A stretch of DNA of 64,000 nt from QHXQ01 sp045807745 (GTDB lineage: Bacteria > Acidobacteriota > Blastocatellia > Pyrinomonadales > Pyrinomonadaceae): positions 241,699 through 305,698 of the forward strand of contig JBJMGT010000037.1 in NCBI GenBank assembly GCA_045807745.1, in the 5' to 3' direction. The position numbers and the translations under genes were made by a program. Below are positions 9,059 to 17,404 of this stretch, piece after piece. The notes below the pieces were generated by a model. It searched no databases, was not told the origin of the DNA, and saw only the letters and a program-made list of their open reading frames with translations. How positions within the stretch are numbered: position 1 is the stretch's first letter; each line of letters opens with the position of its first letter.

Positions 9059-11047
9059 ATGGGCTTTCAACTAAGATCGGAATTCACGCCGCAGGGCGAT
9101 CAGCCGCAGGCGATTGAGGCGTTGGTGCGCGGTCTCGACGAGGGTGCGCAGCATCAAGTGTTGCTCGGCATCACGGGCAGTGGCAAGACCTTCTCGGTCG
9201 CCACCGTCATCGACCGGACGCAGCGCCCCGCGCTCGTCATCGCGCACAATAAGACGCTTGCCGCACAGCTCTATCAGGAGTTCAAGCACTTCTTTCCTGA
9301 AAACGCGGTCGAGTACTTCGTCTCCTACTACGACTACTATCAGCCGGAGGCTTACGTGCCCGCCTCCGACACGTACATTGAAAAGGAGGCGACGATCAAT
9401 GAAGAGATCGACCGCCTGCGTCTATCGGCGACGCGCGCACTGTTCGAGCGCCGCGACGTGATCGTCGTCGCCAGCGTGTCGTGCATCTACGGGCTGGGCG
9501 ATCCGGACGCCTACTACAACATGCTGCTCTTCATCGAGCCGGGCCTGAAGACGAGCCGCGACGCACTGCTGCAACGCCTCGTCGAGTTGCAGTACGAACG
9601 CTCGGATATCGAATTTGATCGCGGCTCATTCCGCGTGCGCGGCGACATCGTCGAGGTCTATCCGAGTTATCAGGATCAGGCTTATCGCATCGAGTTGTGG
9701 GGCGATGAAGTTGACACTATCTCGACCATTGATCCGTTGCTCGGCGAAGTCTTACAGAAGCACACCGCGCGCGTGCCCATCTATCCGAAGACGCACTACG
9801 TGATGCCGAAGTCAACGGTCAAGCGCGCGCTCAAGACGATCCGCGAGGAGCTTGACTGGTGGGAGCCGAAGCTGATTCAGGAAGGCAAGCTCGTCGAAGC
9901 GCAGCGCCTGCACCAGCGCACGATGTACGACCTTGAGATGATGAAGGAGATGGGCTTTTGTCGCGGCATCGAGAACTACTCGCGTCACCTGACCGGCAAG
10001 CCGCCCGGCGCGCCGCCGCCGACGCTCCTTGATTATCTGCCCAAAGATACGATGGTCGTGATCGACGAATCGCACCAGACCGTGCCGCAGGTGCGCGGCA
10101 TGTTCAACGGCGACCAATCGCGCAAACGCACGCTTGTCGAATACGGCTTCCGTCTGCCGTCGGCGATGGACAATCGCCCGCTCAACTTCGCCGAGTTTGA
10201 AGAGCGCGTCGGGCAGACGATCTACGTCTCCGCCACACCCGGCCCTTATGAGTTGACGAAGACCGGCGGCGAGCACGTCGAGCAGTTGATCCGCCCAACC
10301 GGTTTGACTGATCCAGAAGTCGATGTGCGACCCGTCAAAGGGCAGATCGACGATCTGCTCGAAGAATGTCGCCAACGGGCCGAGCGCAACGAGCGCGTGC
10401 TGGTCACGACCTTGACGAAAAAGATGGCAGAGGATTTAACCGACTACTTCGCCGAGGTCGGCGTGCGCGTGCGCTATCTGCATTCGGACATTGAGACGTT
10501 GGAGCGGATCAAAATTCTGCGCGACCTCAGACGCGGCGAGTTCGATGTGCTCGTCGGCATCAACCTCTTGCGCGAAGGTCTCGACCTGCCCGAAGTCTCG
10601 CTCGTTGCCATCCTCGACGCCGACAAGGAAGGCTTCCTGCGCTCCGAGACCTCTTTGATTCAGACCATCGGCCGCGCCGCCCGCCACAGTAGCGGTAAAG
10701 CAATTCTCTACGCGGACAAGATGACCGACTCGATGCGCCGCGCCATCGGCGAGACTGAGCGTCGCCGCGCGATCCAAATTGAATACAACCGCGAGCATGG
10801 CATCACACCGCAGACCATCATCAAGTCCATCGAGTCCACGCTCGTCACCGCCTACGAGGCCGATTACTTCAAAGTGCCGCTCGACCTCGAAGCCCTCGAA
10901 GACTATTCGCGCGCCAACATCCAAGCGACTATCGCGCGGCTCGACGGCGAGATGCGCGTCGCCGCCAAAGCGATGGAGTTCGAGCGCGCCGCAGAGTTGC
11001 GCGACCGCATCAAATATCTGCGCGAGCGCGAACTGACGGCGGTCTGA
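9059..11047 (+). CDS. uvrB: UvrABC excinuclease subunit B
   Basis: 662 residues, normal for UvrB, the damage-verification helicase-like subunit of nucleotide excision repair that loads with UvrA and recruits UvrC. Walker A is GITGSGKT with K43. The beta-hairpin region YYDYYQPEAYVPASDTYIEK that clamps DNA is intact. The helicase motifs DESHQT, SATPG and QTIGRAARH are present. The C-terminal UVR motif (AMEFERAAELRDRIKYLRE), which binds UvrC, closes the protein. The start at 9059 is chosen because the protein begins FQLRSEFTPQGDQPQAI as in the family; the longer GTG frame at 8999 would run through the upstream hairpin. No SOS box was recognised. Confidence 0.98.
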   Translation: MGFQLRSEFTPQGDQPQAIEALVRGLDEGAQHQVLLGITGSGKTFSVATVIDRTQRPALVIAHNKTLAAQLYQEFKHFFPENAVEYFVSYYDYYQPEAYVPASDTYIEKEATINEEIDRLRLSATRALFERRDVIVVASVSCIYGLGDPDAYYNMLLFIEPGLKTSRDALLQRLVELQYERSDIEFDRGSFRVRGDIVEVYPSYQDQAYRIELWGDEVDTISTIDPLLGEVLQKHTARVPIYPKTHYVMPKSTVKRALKTIREELDWWEPKLIQEGKLVEAQRLHQRTMYDLEMMKEMGFCRGIENYSRHLTGKPPGAPPPTLLDYLPKDTMVVIDESHQTVPQVRGMFNGDQSRKRTLVEYGFRLPSAMDNRPLNFAEFEERVGQTIYVSATPGPYELTKTGGEHVEQLIRPTGLTDPEVDVRPVKGQIDDLLEECRQRAERNERVLVTTLTKKMAEDLTDYFAEVGVRVRYLHSDIETLERIKILRDLRRGEFDVLVGINLLREGLDLPEVSLVAILDADKEGFLRSETSLIQTIGRAARHSSGKAILYADKMTDSMRRAIGETERRRAIQIEYNREHGITPQTIIKSIESTLVTAYEADYFKVPLDLEALEDYSRANIQATIARLDGEMRVAAKAMEFERAAELRDRIKYLRERELTAV

Positions 11048-11055
11048 GCAACTGC

Positions 11056-12570
11056 ATGTCACCCTCCATCCAAAGCGAGCAAGTGCAGACGTACCTGACG
11101 GACGCCAGCAACTTGGCGGGCGGTCATGCGGCGCGCGTCGTCTGGCCGCAGAGCGCAGAAGAGGTGGCGGCCATACTGTCCGAAGCAACGGCCGCGCACA
11201 CGCCGGTCACCGTCGCGGGTGCAGGCACAGGCATCGTCGGCGGGCGCGTGCCGTTCGGCGGTGTCGTGTTAGCGACGGACAAGCTCAACCAAATCGGCGA
11301 GATCGTTAAAGAGGAGCACGGCGGGCGGGCCACTGTCGGCGCGGGCGTCACGCTCGCGGATTTTCGGCGCGCGGTCGAGGCGCGCGGGCTGTTCTATCCG
11401 CCCGACCCGACCGAGTGGAGTTGCTACATGGGCGGCACGGTGGCGACGAACGCGTCGGGCGCGCGCACATTCAAATACGGCCCGACGCGCAACTACGTGC
11501 GCCGCTTGCAAGTCGTCCTTGCGACCGGCGACATACTCGATCTCCGGCGCGACGAGGTACAGGCAGACGAACACGGTCGCCTGCACATCCCGCTCGCGCG
11601 CGGGCGTCACATCGAAGCGCAGTTGCCCGACTACCAGATGCCGCAGACGCGCAAGCACGTCGCCGGTTATTACGTCGCGCCGCACGCGGACGCCGTCGAT
11701 CTCTTCATCGGCAGCGAAGGTACGCTCGGGGTCATCACCGAAATCGAAACGACGCTCTTGTCGAAACCAGCCGGCGCGCTGAGCGGCGTCGTCTTCTTTC
11801 AGACCGACACCGATCTGCTCGCTTTCGTGCGCACTGCGCGGGCGCGTTCGTTGCAGACCCGTGCGGCCCGAAGCGTGGGCGGACTGGACGCGCGCGCGCT
11901 TGAATACTTCGACGCAGAGGCGCTCAAATTTTTGCGCGCCCACGAGCCGCGCGTGCCCGCGCAAGCCTGCGGCGCGATCTTCTTTGAACAGGAGACCGAC
12001 GCGCCGACCGAAGAGCAGTTGCTGCGCGATTGGCTGGCGCTGCTCGAAGAACATCACGCCTTGCTCGATGAATCATGGTTTGCGACCGACGAAAAAGATC
12101 AAACGCGGCTGCGCGAGTTTCGGCACAGCCTGCCCGTGCTCGTCAACGAATGGCTCACACGGCACGAACAGCGCAAGGTCTCGACCGACATGTGTGTGCC
12201 CGACGAAGCGTTCGCCGCCATGCTCGACTTCTATCAAACGACTTTGCGCGCGAGCGGTCTGCAATACGTCATCTTCGGCCACATCGGCGACAATCACGTC
12301 CACGTCAACATCCTCCCGCGCAACGAAACGGAAGCGGCGCGTGCGCGCACAACTTACGCACAGTTCATCACGCGGGCCATCCGGCTAGGCGGCACGATCT
12401 CGGCCGAGCACGGCGTCGGCAAACTCAAACGCGATTATCTGCGCGCCCTCTACGGCGACGAACACTTGCGTCAGATGGCCGCGCTCAAACGCGCCTTCGA
12501 TCCAGCCTCCATCCTTGGGCGTGGTAACATCTTCGCGGAAGAATTACTGGACGAGACAAGCGACAAATAA
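11056..12570 (+). CDS. FAD-linked oxidase, glycolate/D-lactate dehydrogenase (GlcD-like)
   Basis: 504 residues. The N-terminal FAD-binding PCMH-type domain has the pyrophosphate-binding stretch VAGAGTGIVGGRVPFGG, the GGTVATNASGARTFKYG segment and GSEGTLGVITEIE. The C-terminal part holds the FAD-oxidase C domain, with GHIGDNHVHVNILP (metal and substrate ligands in the family) and EHGVGKLKRDYL near the end. It would oxidise a 2-hydroxy acid such as glycolate or D-lactate and pass electrons to the respiratory chain. No GlcE/GlcF partner genes are nearby, so it is closer to single-subunit D-lactate dehydrogenases. The exact substrate cannot be read from the sequence. It starts 9 bases after the uvrB stop. 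Confidence 0.88.
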   Translation: MSPSIQSEQVQTYLTDASNLAGGHAARVVWPQSAEEVAAILSEATAAHTPVTVAGAGTGIVGGRVPFGGVVLATDKLNQIGEIVKEEHGGRATVGAGVTLADFRRAVEARGLFYPPDPTEWSCYMGGTVATNASGARTFKYGPTRNYVRRLQVVLATGDILDLRRDEVQADEHGRLHIPLARGRHIEAQLPDYQMPQTRKHVAGYYVAPHADAVDLFIGSEGTLGVITEIETTLLSKPAGALSGVVFFQTDTDLLAFVRTARARSLQTRAARSVGGLDARALEYFDAEALKFLRAHEPRVPAQACGAIFFEQETDAPTEEQLLRDWLALLEEHHALLDESWFATDEKDQTRLREFRHSLPVLVNEWLTRHEQRKVSTDMCVPDEAFAAMLDFYQTTLRASGLQYVIFGHIGDNHVHVNILPRNETEAARARTTYAQFITRAIRLGGTISAEHGVGKLKRDYLRALYGDEHLRQMAALKRAFDPASILGRGNIFAEELLDETSDK

Positions 12571-12602
12571 AGGATAGTAGTTACTCGTCACTCGTCACTG
12601 CC
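12550..12602. repeat. degenerate tandem-repeat hairpin before aroC, unit about gtgacga
   Basis: The right arm (actcgtcactcgtcactg) is clear; the left arm is weak and falls in the last codons of the upstream oxidase gene (gacgagacaagcgac). The element ends a few bases before the aroC ATG. It belongs to the same unit family as 31607-31658 and 49162-49310. Confidence 0.45.
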
Positions 12603-12605
12603 TTT

Positions 12606-13775
12606 ATGCTTCGTTTCACTACCGCAGGCGAGTCGCATGGGCGCGCGTTGGTCGCAATCGTTGAAGGGTTGCCGGCCGGTCTGCCCGTTGACGGCGAATT
12701 GATCGACCGCGAGTTGGCGCGGAGGCAGTGGGGCTACGGGCGCGGCGGGCGACAGAAGATCGAGCGCGACCACGCGGAGATCATTAGCGGCGTGCGGCAC
12801 GGGCGCACGCTCGGCTCGCCGGTCGCGTTGTTGATTGAGAATAAAGATTGGGCCAACTGGACAGATGTGATGTCGGCGGAGGCACGCGCAGTCGCGCCGG
12901 AGAAGGCGCGCCGGGTCGGACGGCCGCGCCCCGGTCACGCAGACCTCGCGGGCGGACAGAAGTTCGACACGCGCGATCTGCGCGACGTACTGGAACGCGC
13001 CTCGGCGCGCGAGACGGCGGCCCGTGTCGCGTGCGGCGCGTTGGCGCAACAGTTGCTCGCCGCGTTCGACATAGAGCTGCGCAGTCACGTCGTCCAACTC
13101 GGCGGCGTGCCCGAACAACCGCTCGAACTTGCTTGGGCGGACATCGCCGCCATCCCTGACGATGCGCCGTTGCGCTGCGCGGACAGCGAAGCTCAAGCGC
13201 GCATGATGGCTTTGATCGACGAGACGAAGCGCGCGGGCGATACGCTCGGCGGCGTCTTTGAAGTGGTCGCGCACAATATCGTCGCTGGTCTCGGCGCGCA
13301 CACGTCTTGGGACGCAAAGCTGGACGGACGTCTGGCGCAGGCCATTATGTCCATCCCGGCCGTGAAGGCGGTCAGCATCGGCGCAGGCGTCGAAGCCGTC
13401 TCCTTACCCGGCTCGCAGGTGCACGACGAAATCTTTTACGACGACGCGGCGCGTGCCTTCACGCGGCAGACCAATCGCGCCGGCGGTCTCGAAGGCGGCA
13501 TCACCAACGGCGCGGAACTGCGCGTGCGCGGTTTCCTCAAACCGATCTCGACGCTCCGACGCCCTCTGCGCTCCGTTGACATCGACACCAAACAGCCCGA
13601 GTCTGCGGCCTTCGAGCGCTCGGACGTAACGGCCGTGCCCGCCGCCGGTGTCATCGGCGCAAGCATGTGTGCATTAGTGCTCGCCGCCGCCATGCGCGAA
13701 AAATTCGGCGGCGACAGTCTCACGGAGATGCGCCGCAACTTCGACGGTTATCGCGCACAGTTGCGCGCATATTGA
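12606..13775 (+). CDS. aroC: chorismate synthase
   Basis: 389 residues. It catalyses the last shikimate-pathway step, EPSP to chorismate, using reduced FMN. Family signatures are visible: the N-terminal TTAGESHGRALVAIVEGLPA, the RPGHADLAGGQKF segment, and the C-terminal GGITNGAELRVRGFLKPIST and DVTAVPAAGVIGASM. Conserved histidines H11 (ESHGR) and that of RPGHADL are present. The start follows a T-rich tttATG with no Shine-Dalgarno, directly after the end of a repeat arm. No other aro genes are adjacent. Confidence 0.97.
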   Translation: MLRFTTAGESHGRALVAIVEGLPAGLPVDGELIDRELARRQWGYGRGGRQKIERDHAEIISGVRHGRTLGSPVALLIENKDWANWTDVMSAEARAVAPEKARRVGRPRPGHADLAGGQKFDTRDLRDVLERASARETAARVACGALAQQLLAAFDIELRSHVVQLGGVPEQPLELAWADIAAIPDDAPLRCADSEAQARMMALIDETKRAGDTLGGVFEVVAHNIVAGLGAHTSWDAKLDGRLAQAIMSIPAVKAVSIGAGVEAVSLPGSQVHDEIFYDDAARAFTRQTNRAGGLEGGITNGAELRVRGFLKPISTLRRPLRSVDIDTKQPESAAFERSDVTAVPAAGVIGASMCALVLAAAMREKFGGDSLTEMRRNFDGYRAQLRAY

Positions 13776-13875
13776 ACAGGCGGTGCGCTGGCAAGCGTCG
13801 TCGCGTCTGTCGTACAATCTCGTCCCGCGCCGCATCTAACCAGCGCGGCAATCAACCTCGCAAGGGATTTTAAAG

Positions 13876-14391
13876 ATGGCACTGTTGGAGATTGTGAAAT
13901 ACCCAGACCCTGTGTTGGAGTCGCCGGGCGAGCCGGTGGTGGAGTTTGACGAGCGGCTGCAAAAGCTGGTCGCGGATATGTTCGAGACGATGTACGCGGC
14001 GCGCGGTGTGGGCCTCGCTGCGCCGCAGGTCGGCGTCGCCAAGCGGCTGTTTGTGATGGATTGTTCGGGCGGGCAAGACCCGGCGCAGAAGATCGCGCTC
14101 GTCAATCCTACGGTGTTGCGCGTCGAGGGCGATCAGACGGGCGACGAGGGCTGTCTGTCGTTTCCCGGCGTCTACTTTTCCGTGCAGCGCTCTTTGCGCG
14201 CGGTCGTCGCGGCACAGGACGCGCGCGGTGAAGCGTTCGAGTTGGACGGCATGGAGTTGACCGCGCGCTGCATGTTGCACGAGACAGACCACTGCGACGG
14301 AATTGTCTTTATCAACCACACCACACCACTAAAGCGCGAGATGGTCAAACGTAAGATGCGCAAGCTGGCTAAGACCGGCAAGTGGGTCTAA
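13876..14391 (+). CDS. def: peptide deformylase
   Basis: 171 residues. It removes the formyl group from the N-terminal methionine of new proteins. The three motifs are present: GVGLAAPQVG (about 44-53), EGCLSFPG with the metal ligand C93, and HETDHCDG with H135, catalytic E136 and H139. The usual third motif is HExDHLxG; here a Cys replaces the Leu, which should be tolerated. A weak AAGGGA lies before the start. fmt, often linked to def, is about 2 kb downstream, beyond pruA. Confidence 0.97.
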   Translation: MALLEIVKYPDPVLESPGEPVVEFDERLQKLVADMFETMYAARGVGLAAPQVGVAKRLFVMDCSGGQDPAQKIALVNPTVLRVEGDQTGDEGCLSFPGVYFSVQRSLRAVVAAQDARGEAFELDGMELTARCMLHETDHCDGIVFINHTTPLKREMVKRKMRKLAKTGKWV

Positions 14392-14414
14392 GTTAAAGAA
14401 AAGTTATTTGTCCA

Positions 14415-14456
14415 ACGCGGTCGCCGCCCTTAAAGCGCGCGTCCGCGTTTTGCTTT
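14415..14456 (+). terminator. possible terminator after def
   Basis: A short stem, aacgcgg with ccgcgtt, is followed by the T-rich stretch ttgctttt. The loop is long and the stem imperfect. Confidence 0.3.
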
Positions 14457-14505
14457 TGAGTGTGGTAACATGCCGGCAAAAATAATTGAGTGCAACAAAG
14501 GCCGG

Positions 14506-14580
14506 GTCAGTACCGCCTGCGGTAGCGGGCGGGTGTTAGTTGCGTATCCAGACCCGCCCGCTACCGCAGGCGGTACTGAC
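14506..14580. repeat. perfect 28-bp inverted repeat between def and pruA
   Basis: Arms at 14506-14533 and 14553-14580 are exact reverse complements over 28 bases, starting gtcagtaccgcctgcggtag, around a 19-base loop. It lies 23 bases upstream of the pruA start and before its Shine-Dalgarno. It could act as a terminator-like block or be a dispersed palindromic element. There is no T-run after it. Confidence 0.9.
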
Positions 14581-14603
14581 TCAATTTACTATGAGGAGCA
14601 ATC

Positions 14604-16193
14604 ATGCAGAGCGAATTTAAAAATGAAGCCTTGACGGATTTCAGCCAACCGGAGAATGCAGCAGCCATGCGCGCGGCGTTGGATAAGGTAAGGCTTGAGT
14701 TAGGACGCGAATATCCGCTCGTGATCGGCGGCGAACGGATCAAGACGGGGCGCACGTTTGATAGCGCGAACCCGGCGCGCAAGACCGAAGTGGTCGGACG
14801 GTTTCAGAAGGCGACGGAAGAGTTGGCGCGGCGCGCGGTCGAGACCGCCGATAAGACGTTCAAGACTTGGTCGCGGACGTTGCCGCAGCAACGCGCTGAC
14901 CTGTTGTTTCGCGTCGCCACTCTGCTGCGCGAGCGGCGGCACGAGTTTTCGGCGTGGATGGTTTACGAGGTGGCGAAGACTTGGGCGGAAGCCGACGGCG
15001 ACACGGCTGAGGCCATAGACTTCTGCGATTTCTACGCGCGCGAGCTGCTGCGCTACGCCGGGCCGCAACCGCTCGTGCAGATCGAGGGTGAGCAGAACGA
15101 GTTGCACTACATTCCGCTCGGCGTCGGCGTCGTCATCCCGCCCTGGAATTTCCCTTTGGCGATCATGGCGGGCATGACGGTCGCATCAGTTGTCACCGGC
15201 AACACCGTCGTCTTGAAACCTTCGTCGGACGCGCCGACCATCGCCTACAAGTTTTTCGAGTTGCTGGAAGAGGCGGGGCTGCCGCCGGGCGTCGTCAACT
15301 TCATGACCGGCTCAGGCGCGGAAGTTGGCGATACGGTGGTTGACCACGCGCGCACGCGCTACGTCGCATTCACCGGCTCGAAAGAGGTGGGCTTGCGCAT
15401 CAACGAGCGCGCCGCGAAGACGCAGGCGGGGCAAATCTGGATCAAGCGTGTCGTCGCCGAGATGGGCGGCAAGGACGCGATCATCGTGGACGCCGACACG
15501 GATTTAGACGACGCGGCCACGGGCGTAGTGCAATCGGCTTTCGGCTTTCAAGGGCAGAAGTGCTCGGCCTGTTCGCGCGCGATCATACATGCGGATGTGT
15601 ACGACGCGATGCTTGAGCGCATCGCCGCGCGCACGGAGCAGTTGCAGGTTGGCGATCCGACCGAAGCCGCGACGAGCATGAGCGCGGTCGTCAATCAGAA
15701 AGCGTTCAAGACGATCAACGACTACATCGAGAAGGGTAAGGCAGAGGGCGGGCGCGTCATCGCGGGCGGCGGCGCGGACGGCGAGCAGGGCTTCTTCATC
15801 GAGCCGACCGTCATCGCAGACGTGAAGCCGGGCGACACCATCGAGCAACAGGAAATCTTCGGCCCCGTCCTCGCGATCATCAAAGCGCAGGACTTCGACG
15901 ACGCGCTCCGCGTCGCCAACGACACGGAGTTCGGCCTGACCGGCGCGGTCTACTCGAACGACCCGGAGAAATTGGCGCGCGCGCGGCGCGAGTTCCACGT
16001 CGGCAACTTGTATCTAAATCGCAAGTGCACGGGCGCGCTCGTCGGCGCACACCCATTCGGCGGCTTCAACATGTCCGGCACGGACTCGAAGGCGGGCGGG
16101 CGCGACTACCTCGGTCTCTTCATGCAAGCCAAAGTGTCGGCCGAGAAGGTGCGCGCAGGTTACAGTCAGCAAGAGAAGCGTGACGTTATTTAG
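14604..16193 (+). CDS. pruA: L-glutamate gamma-semialdehyde (1-pyrroline-5-carboxylate) dehydrogenase
   Basis: 529 residues, an aldehyde dehydrogenase superfamily member that oxidises glutamate semialdehyde to glutamate with NAD, the second step of proline breakdown. Visible motifs are IPPWNFPLAIMAGM for the cofactor region, VAEMGGKDAIIVD with the general-base Glu, and FGFQGQKCSACSR with catalytic C320. The C-terminal HPFGGFNMSGTDSKAGG is typical of the monofunctional RocA/PruA type, and the start resembles those proteins (KNEALTDFSQPEN). A good Shine-Dalgarno (TGAGGAGC) precedes the ATG. No proline dehydrogenase gene is seen nearby. Confidence 0.95.
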   Translation: MQSEFKNEALTDFSQPENAAAMRAALDKVRLELGREYPLVIGGERIKTGRTFDSANPARKTEVVGRFQKATEELARRAVETADKTFKTWSRTLPQQRADLLFRVATLLRERRHEFSAWMVYEVAKTWAEADGDTAEAIDFCDFYARELLRYAGPQPLVQIEGEQNELHYIPLGVGVVIPPWNFPLAIMAGMTVASVVTGNTVVLKPSSDAPTIAYKFFELLEEAGLPPGVVNFMTGSGAEVGDTVVDHARTRYVAFTGSKEVGLRINERAAKTQAGQIWIKRVVAEMGGKDAIIVDADTDLDDAATGVVQSAFGFQGQKCSACSRAIIHADVYDAMLERIAARTEQLQVGDPTEAATSMSAVVNQKAFKTINDYIEKGKAEGGRVIAGGGADGEQGFFIEPTVIADVKPGDTIEQQEIFGPVLAIIKAQDFDDALRVANDTEFGLTGAVYSNDPEKLARARREFHVGNLYLNRKCTGALVGAHPFGGFNMSGTDSKAGGRDYLGLFMQAKVSAEKVRAGYSQQEKRDVI

Positions 16194-16226
16194 TTTTGAC
16201 TTTAGTTTAATGTAGGGAAAGAAGAC

Positions 16227-16318
16227 TCACCGCAGAGACGCAGAGAACGCTGAGGGGGCGCAGAGAAAACCATGCAAGCCTCTGCGCGTTCTCCGCGTTC
16301 TCTGCGTCTCTGCGGTGA
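16227..16318. repeat. tandem-repeat hairpin before fmt, unit about gcagagac
   Basis: Arms at 16227-16250 and 16295-16318 are exact reverse complements over 24 bases, built of gcagagac-type units. Extra degenerate units lie inside the loop (ctgagggggcgcagag and tctgcgcgttctcc). It ends 39 bases before the fmt start. Confidence 0.88.
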
Positions 16319-16357
16319 ACTGCCATCAGTCCAACACACAACAGCAAGAGTTTGACT

Positions 16358-17290
16358 ATGCGTCTGGTTTTCATGGGCACGCCCACATCCGCCGTGCCGA
16401 CGCTGGCGCGTTGCCTTGCCGACGGGCATGAGATCGTGGCCGTGTGGACGCAGCCGGACAGACCCGCGGGCCGCGGGCACAAACTGCACGCGTCGCCCGT
16501 CAAAGAGTTTGCCTTAGCCCACAAGCTCACCGTCCATCAACCGGCCAAGATCAAAACTGAAGAGGCGCGCGCGTTGTTCGCAGCGCATGATGCGGACGCG
16601 GCCGTGGTGGTCGCTTACGGGCGCATCCTGCCTGTATCATTCCTGCGTGCGCCGCGTCGGGGCTGCATCAACGTGCACTTCTCGCTGCTGCCGAAGTATC
16701 GCGGCGCAGCGCCGGTCAACTGGGCCATCGTGCGCGGCGAGGCGGAGACCGGCGTGACGACGATGCTGATCGACGAGGGCTTAGACACGGGCGCGCTCCT
16801 GTTGCAGCGCGCGACGCTGATTGGCGACGAGGAGACCGCGCCGGAGTTGTTGGCCCGACTGGCTGGGCTGGGCGCAGACTTGTTGGGCGAGACGCTTGTG
16901 CGCCGCGACGAAATCGAAGCCCGGCCCCAGCACGATGAAGAGGCGACCCTTGCACCGATCTTGCGCCGTGAAGATGGTTTGATTGATTGGCACGAGTTGC
17001 GCGCTGTCGAGATCGCGCGGCGCGTGCGCGGTCTGCAACCGTGGCCGAATGCATATACGATATTTCGCAATCAGCGACTGGTCATCTGGCAAGCACGGCA
17101 CTTGTTGACAAACGTCGGCACCGCGCAAGCCGGTGAGATTATGCTGGCGCATGGCGATCAACTCGTCGTCGTCTGCGCTGGCGGCACGGCGTTGCAATTG
17201 CTCGAAGTGCAGCCGGAAGGGCGACGACGCGTTAGTGCGCGCGATTTTCTGAACGGCGCGCATGTGCAGATCGGCGAAGTGCTAGGTTGA
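16358..17290 (+). CDS. fmt: methionyl-tRNA formyltransferase
   Basis: 310 residues from the ATG at 16358; a TTG two codons earlier is less likely. It formylates initiator Met-tRNA with 10-formyl-tetrahydrofolate. The catalytic N105, H107 and D143 are in place (NVHFSLLPKYRGAAPV and DEGLDTG). The C-terminal domain that binds the tRNA acceptor begins near residue 205. The next gene is rsmB, and def lies about 2 kb upstream, so a def-fmt-rsmB translation group is interrupted only by pruA. Confidence 0.97.
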   Translation: MRLVFMGTPTSAVPTLARCLADGHEIVAVWTQPDRPAGRGHKLHASPVKEFALAHKLTVHQPAKIKTEEARALFAAHDADAAVVVAYGRILPVSFLRAPRRGCINVHFSLLPKYRGAAPVNWAIVRGEAETGVTTMLIDEGLDTGALLLQRATLIGDEETAPELLARLAGLGADLLGETLVRRDEIEARPQHDEEATLAPILRREDGLIDWHELRAVEIARRVRGLQPWPNAYTIFRNQRLVIWQARHLLTNVGTAQAGEIMLAHGDQLVVVCAGGTALQLLEVQPEGRRRVSARDFLNGAHVQIGEVLG

Positions 17291-17304
17291 GGAACGAATA
17301 ACTC

Positions 17305-17383
17305 ACGCAAAGACGCAAAGGCGCAAAGCAGGGCGCAAAGGATTGCTCCGTTTCTTTGCGTCTTTCTCTTTGCGTCTTTGCGT
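17305..17383. repeat. tandem-repeat hairpin between fmt and rsmB, unit gcaaagac
   Basis: Perfect 16-base arms at 17305-17320 and 17368-17383 (acgcaaagacgcaaag and its complement), with further gcgcaaag and ctttgcgtc units inside. It ends 22 bases before the probable rsmB start. Confidence 0.88.
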
Positions 17384-17404
17384 GCGGTCTTCTACGCTTG
17401 TTGC

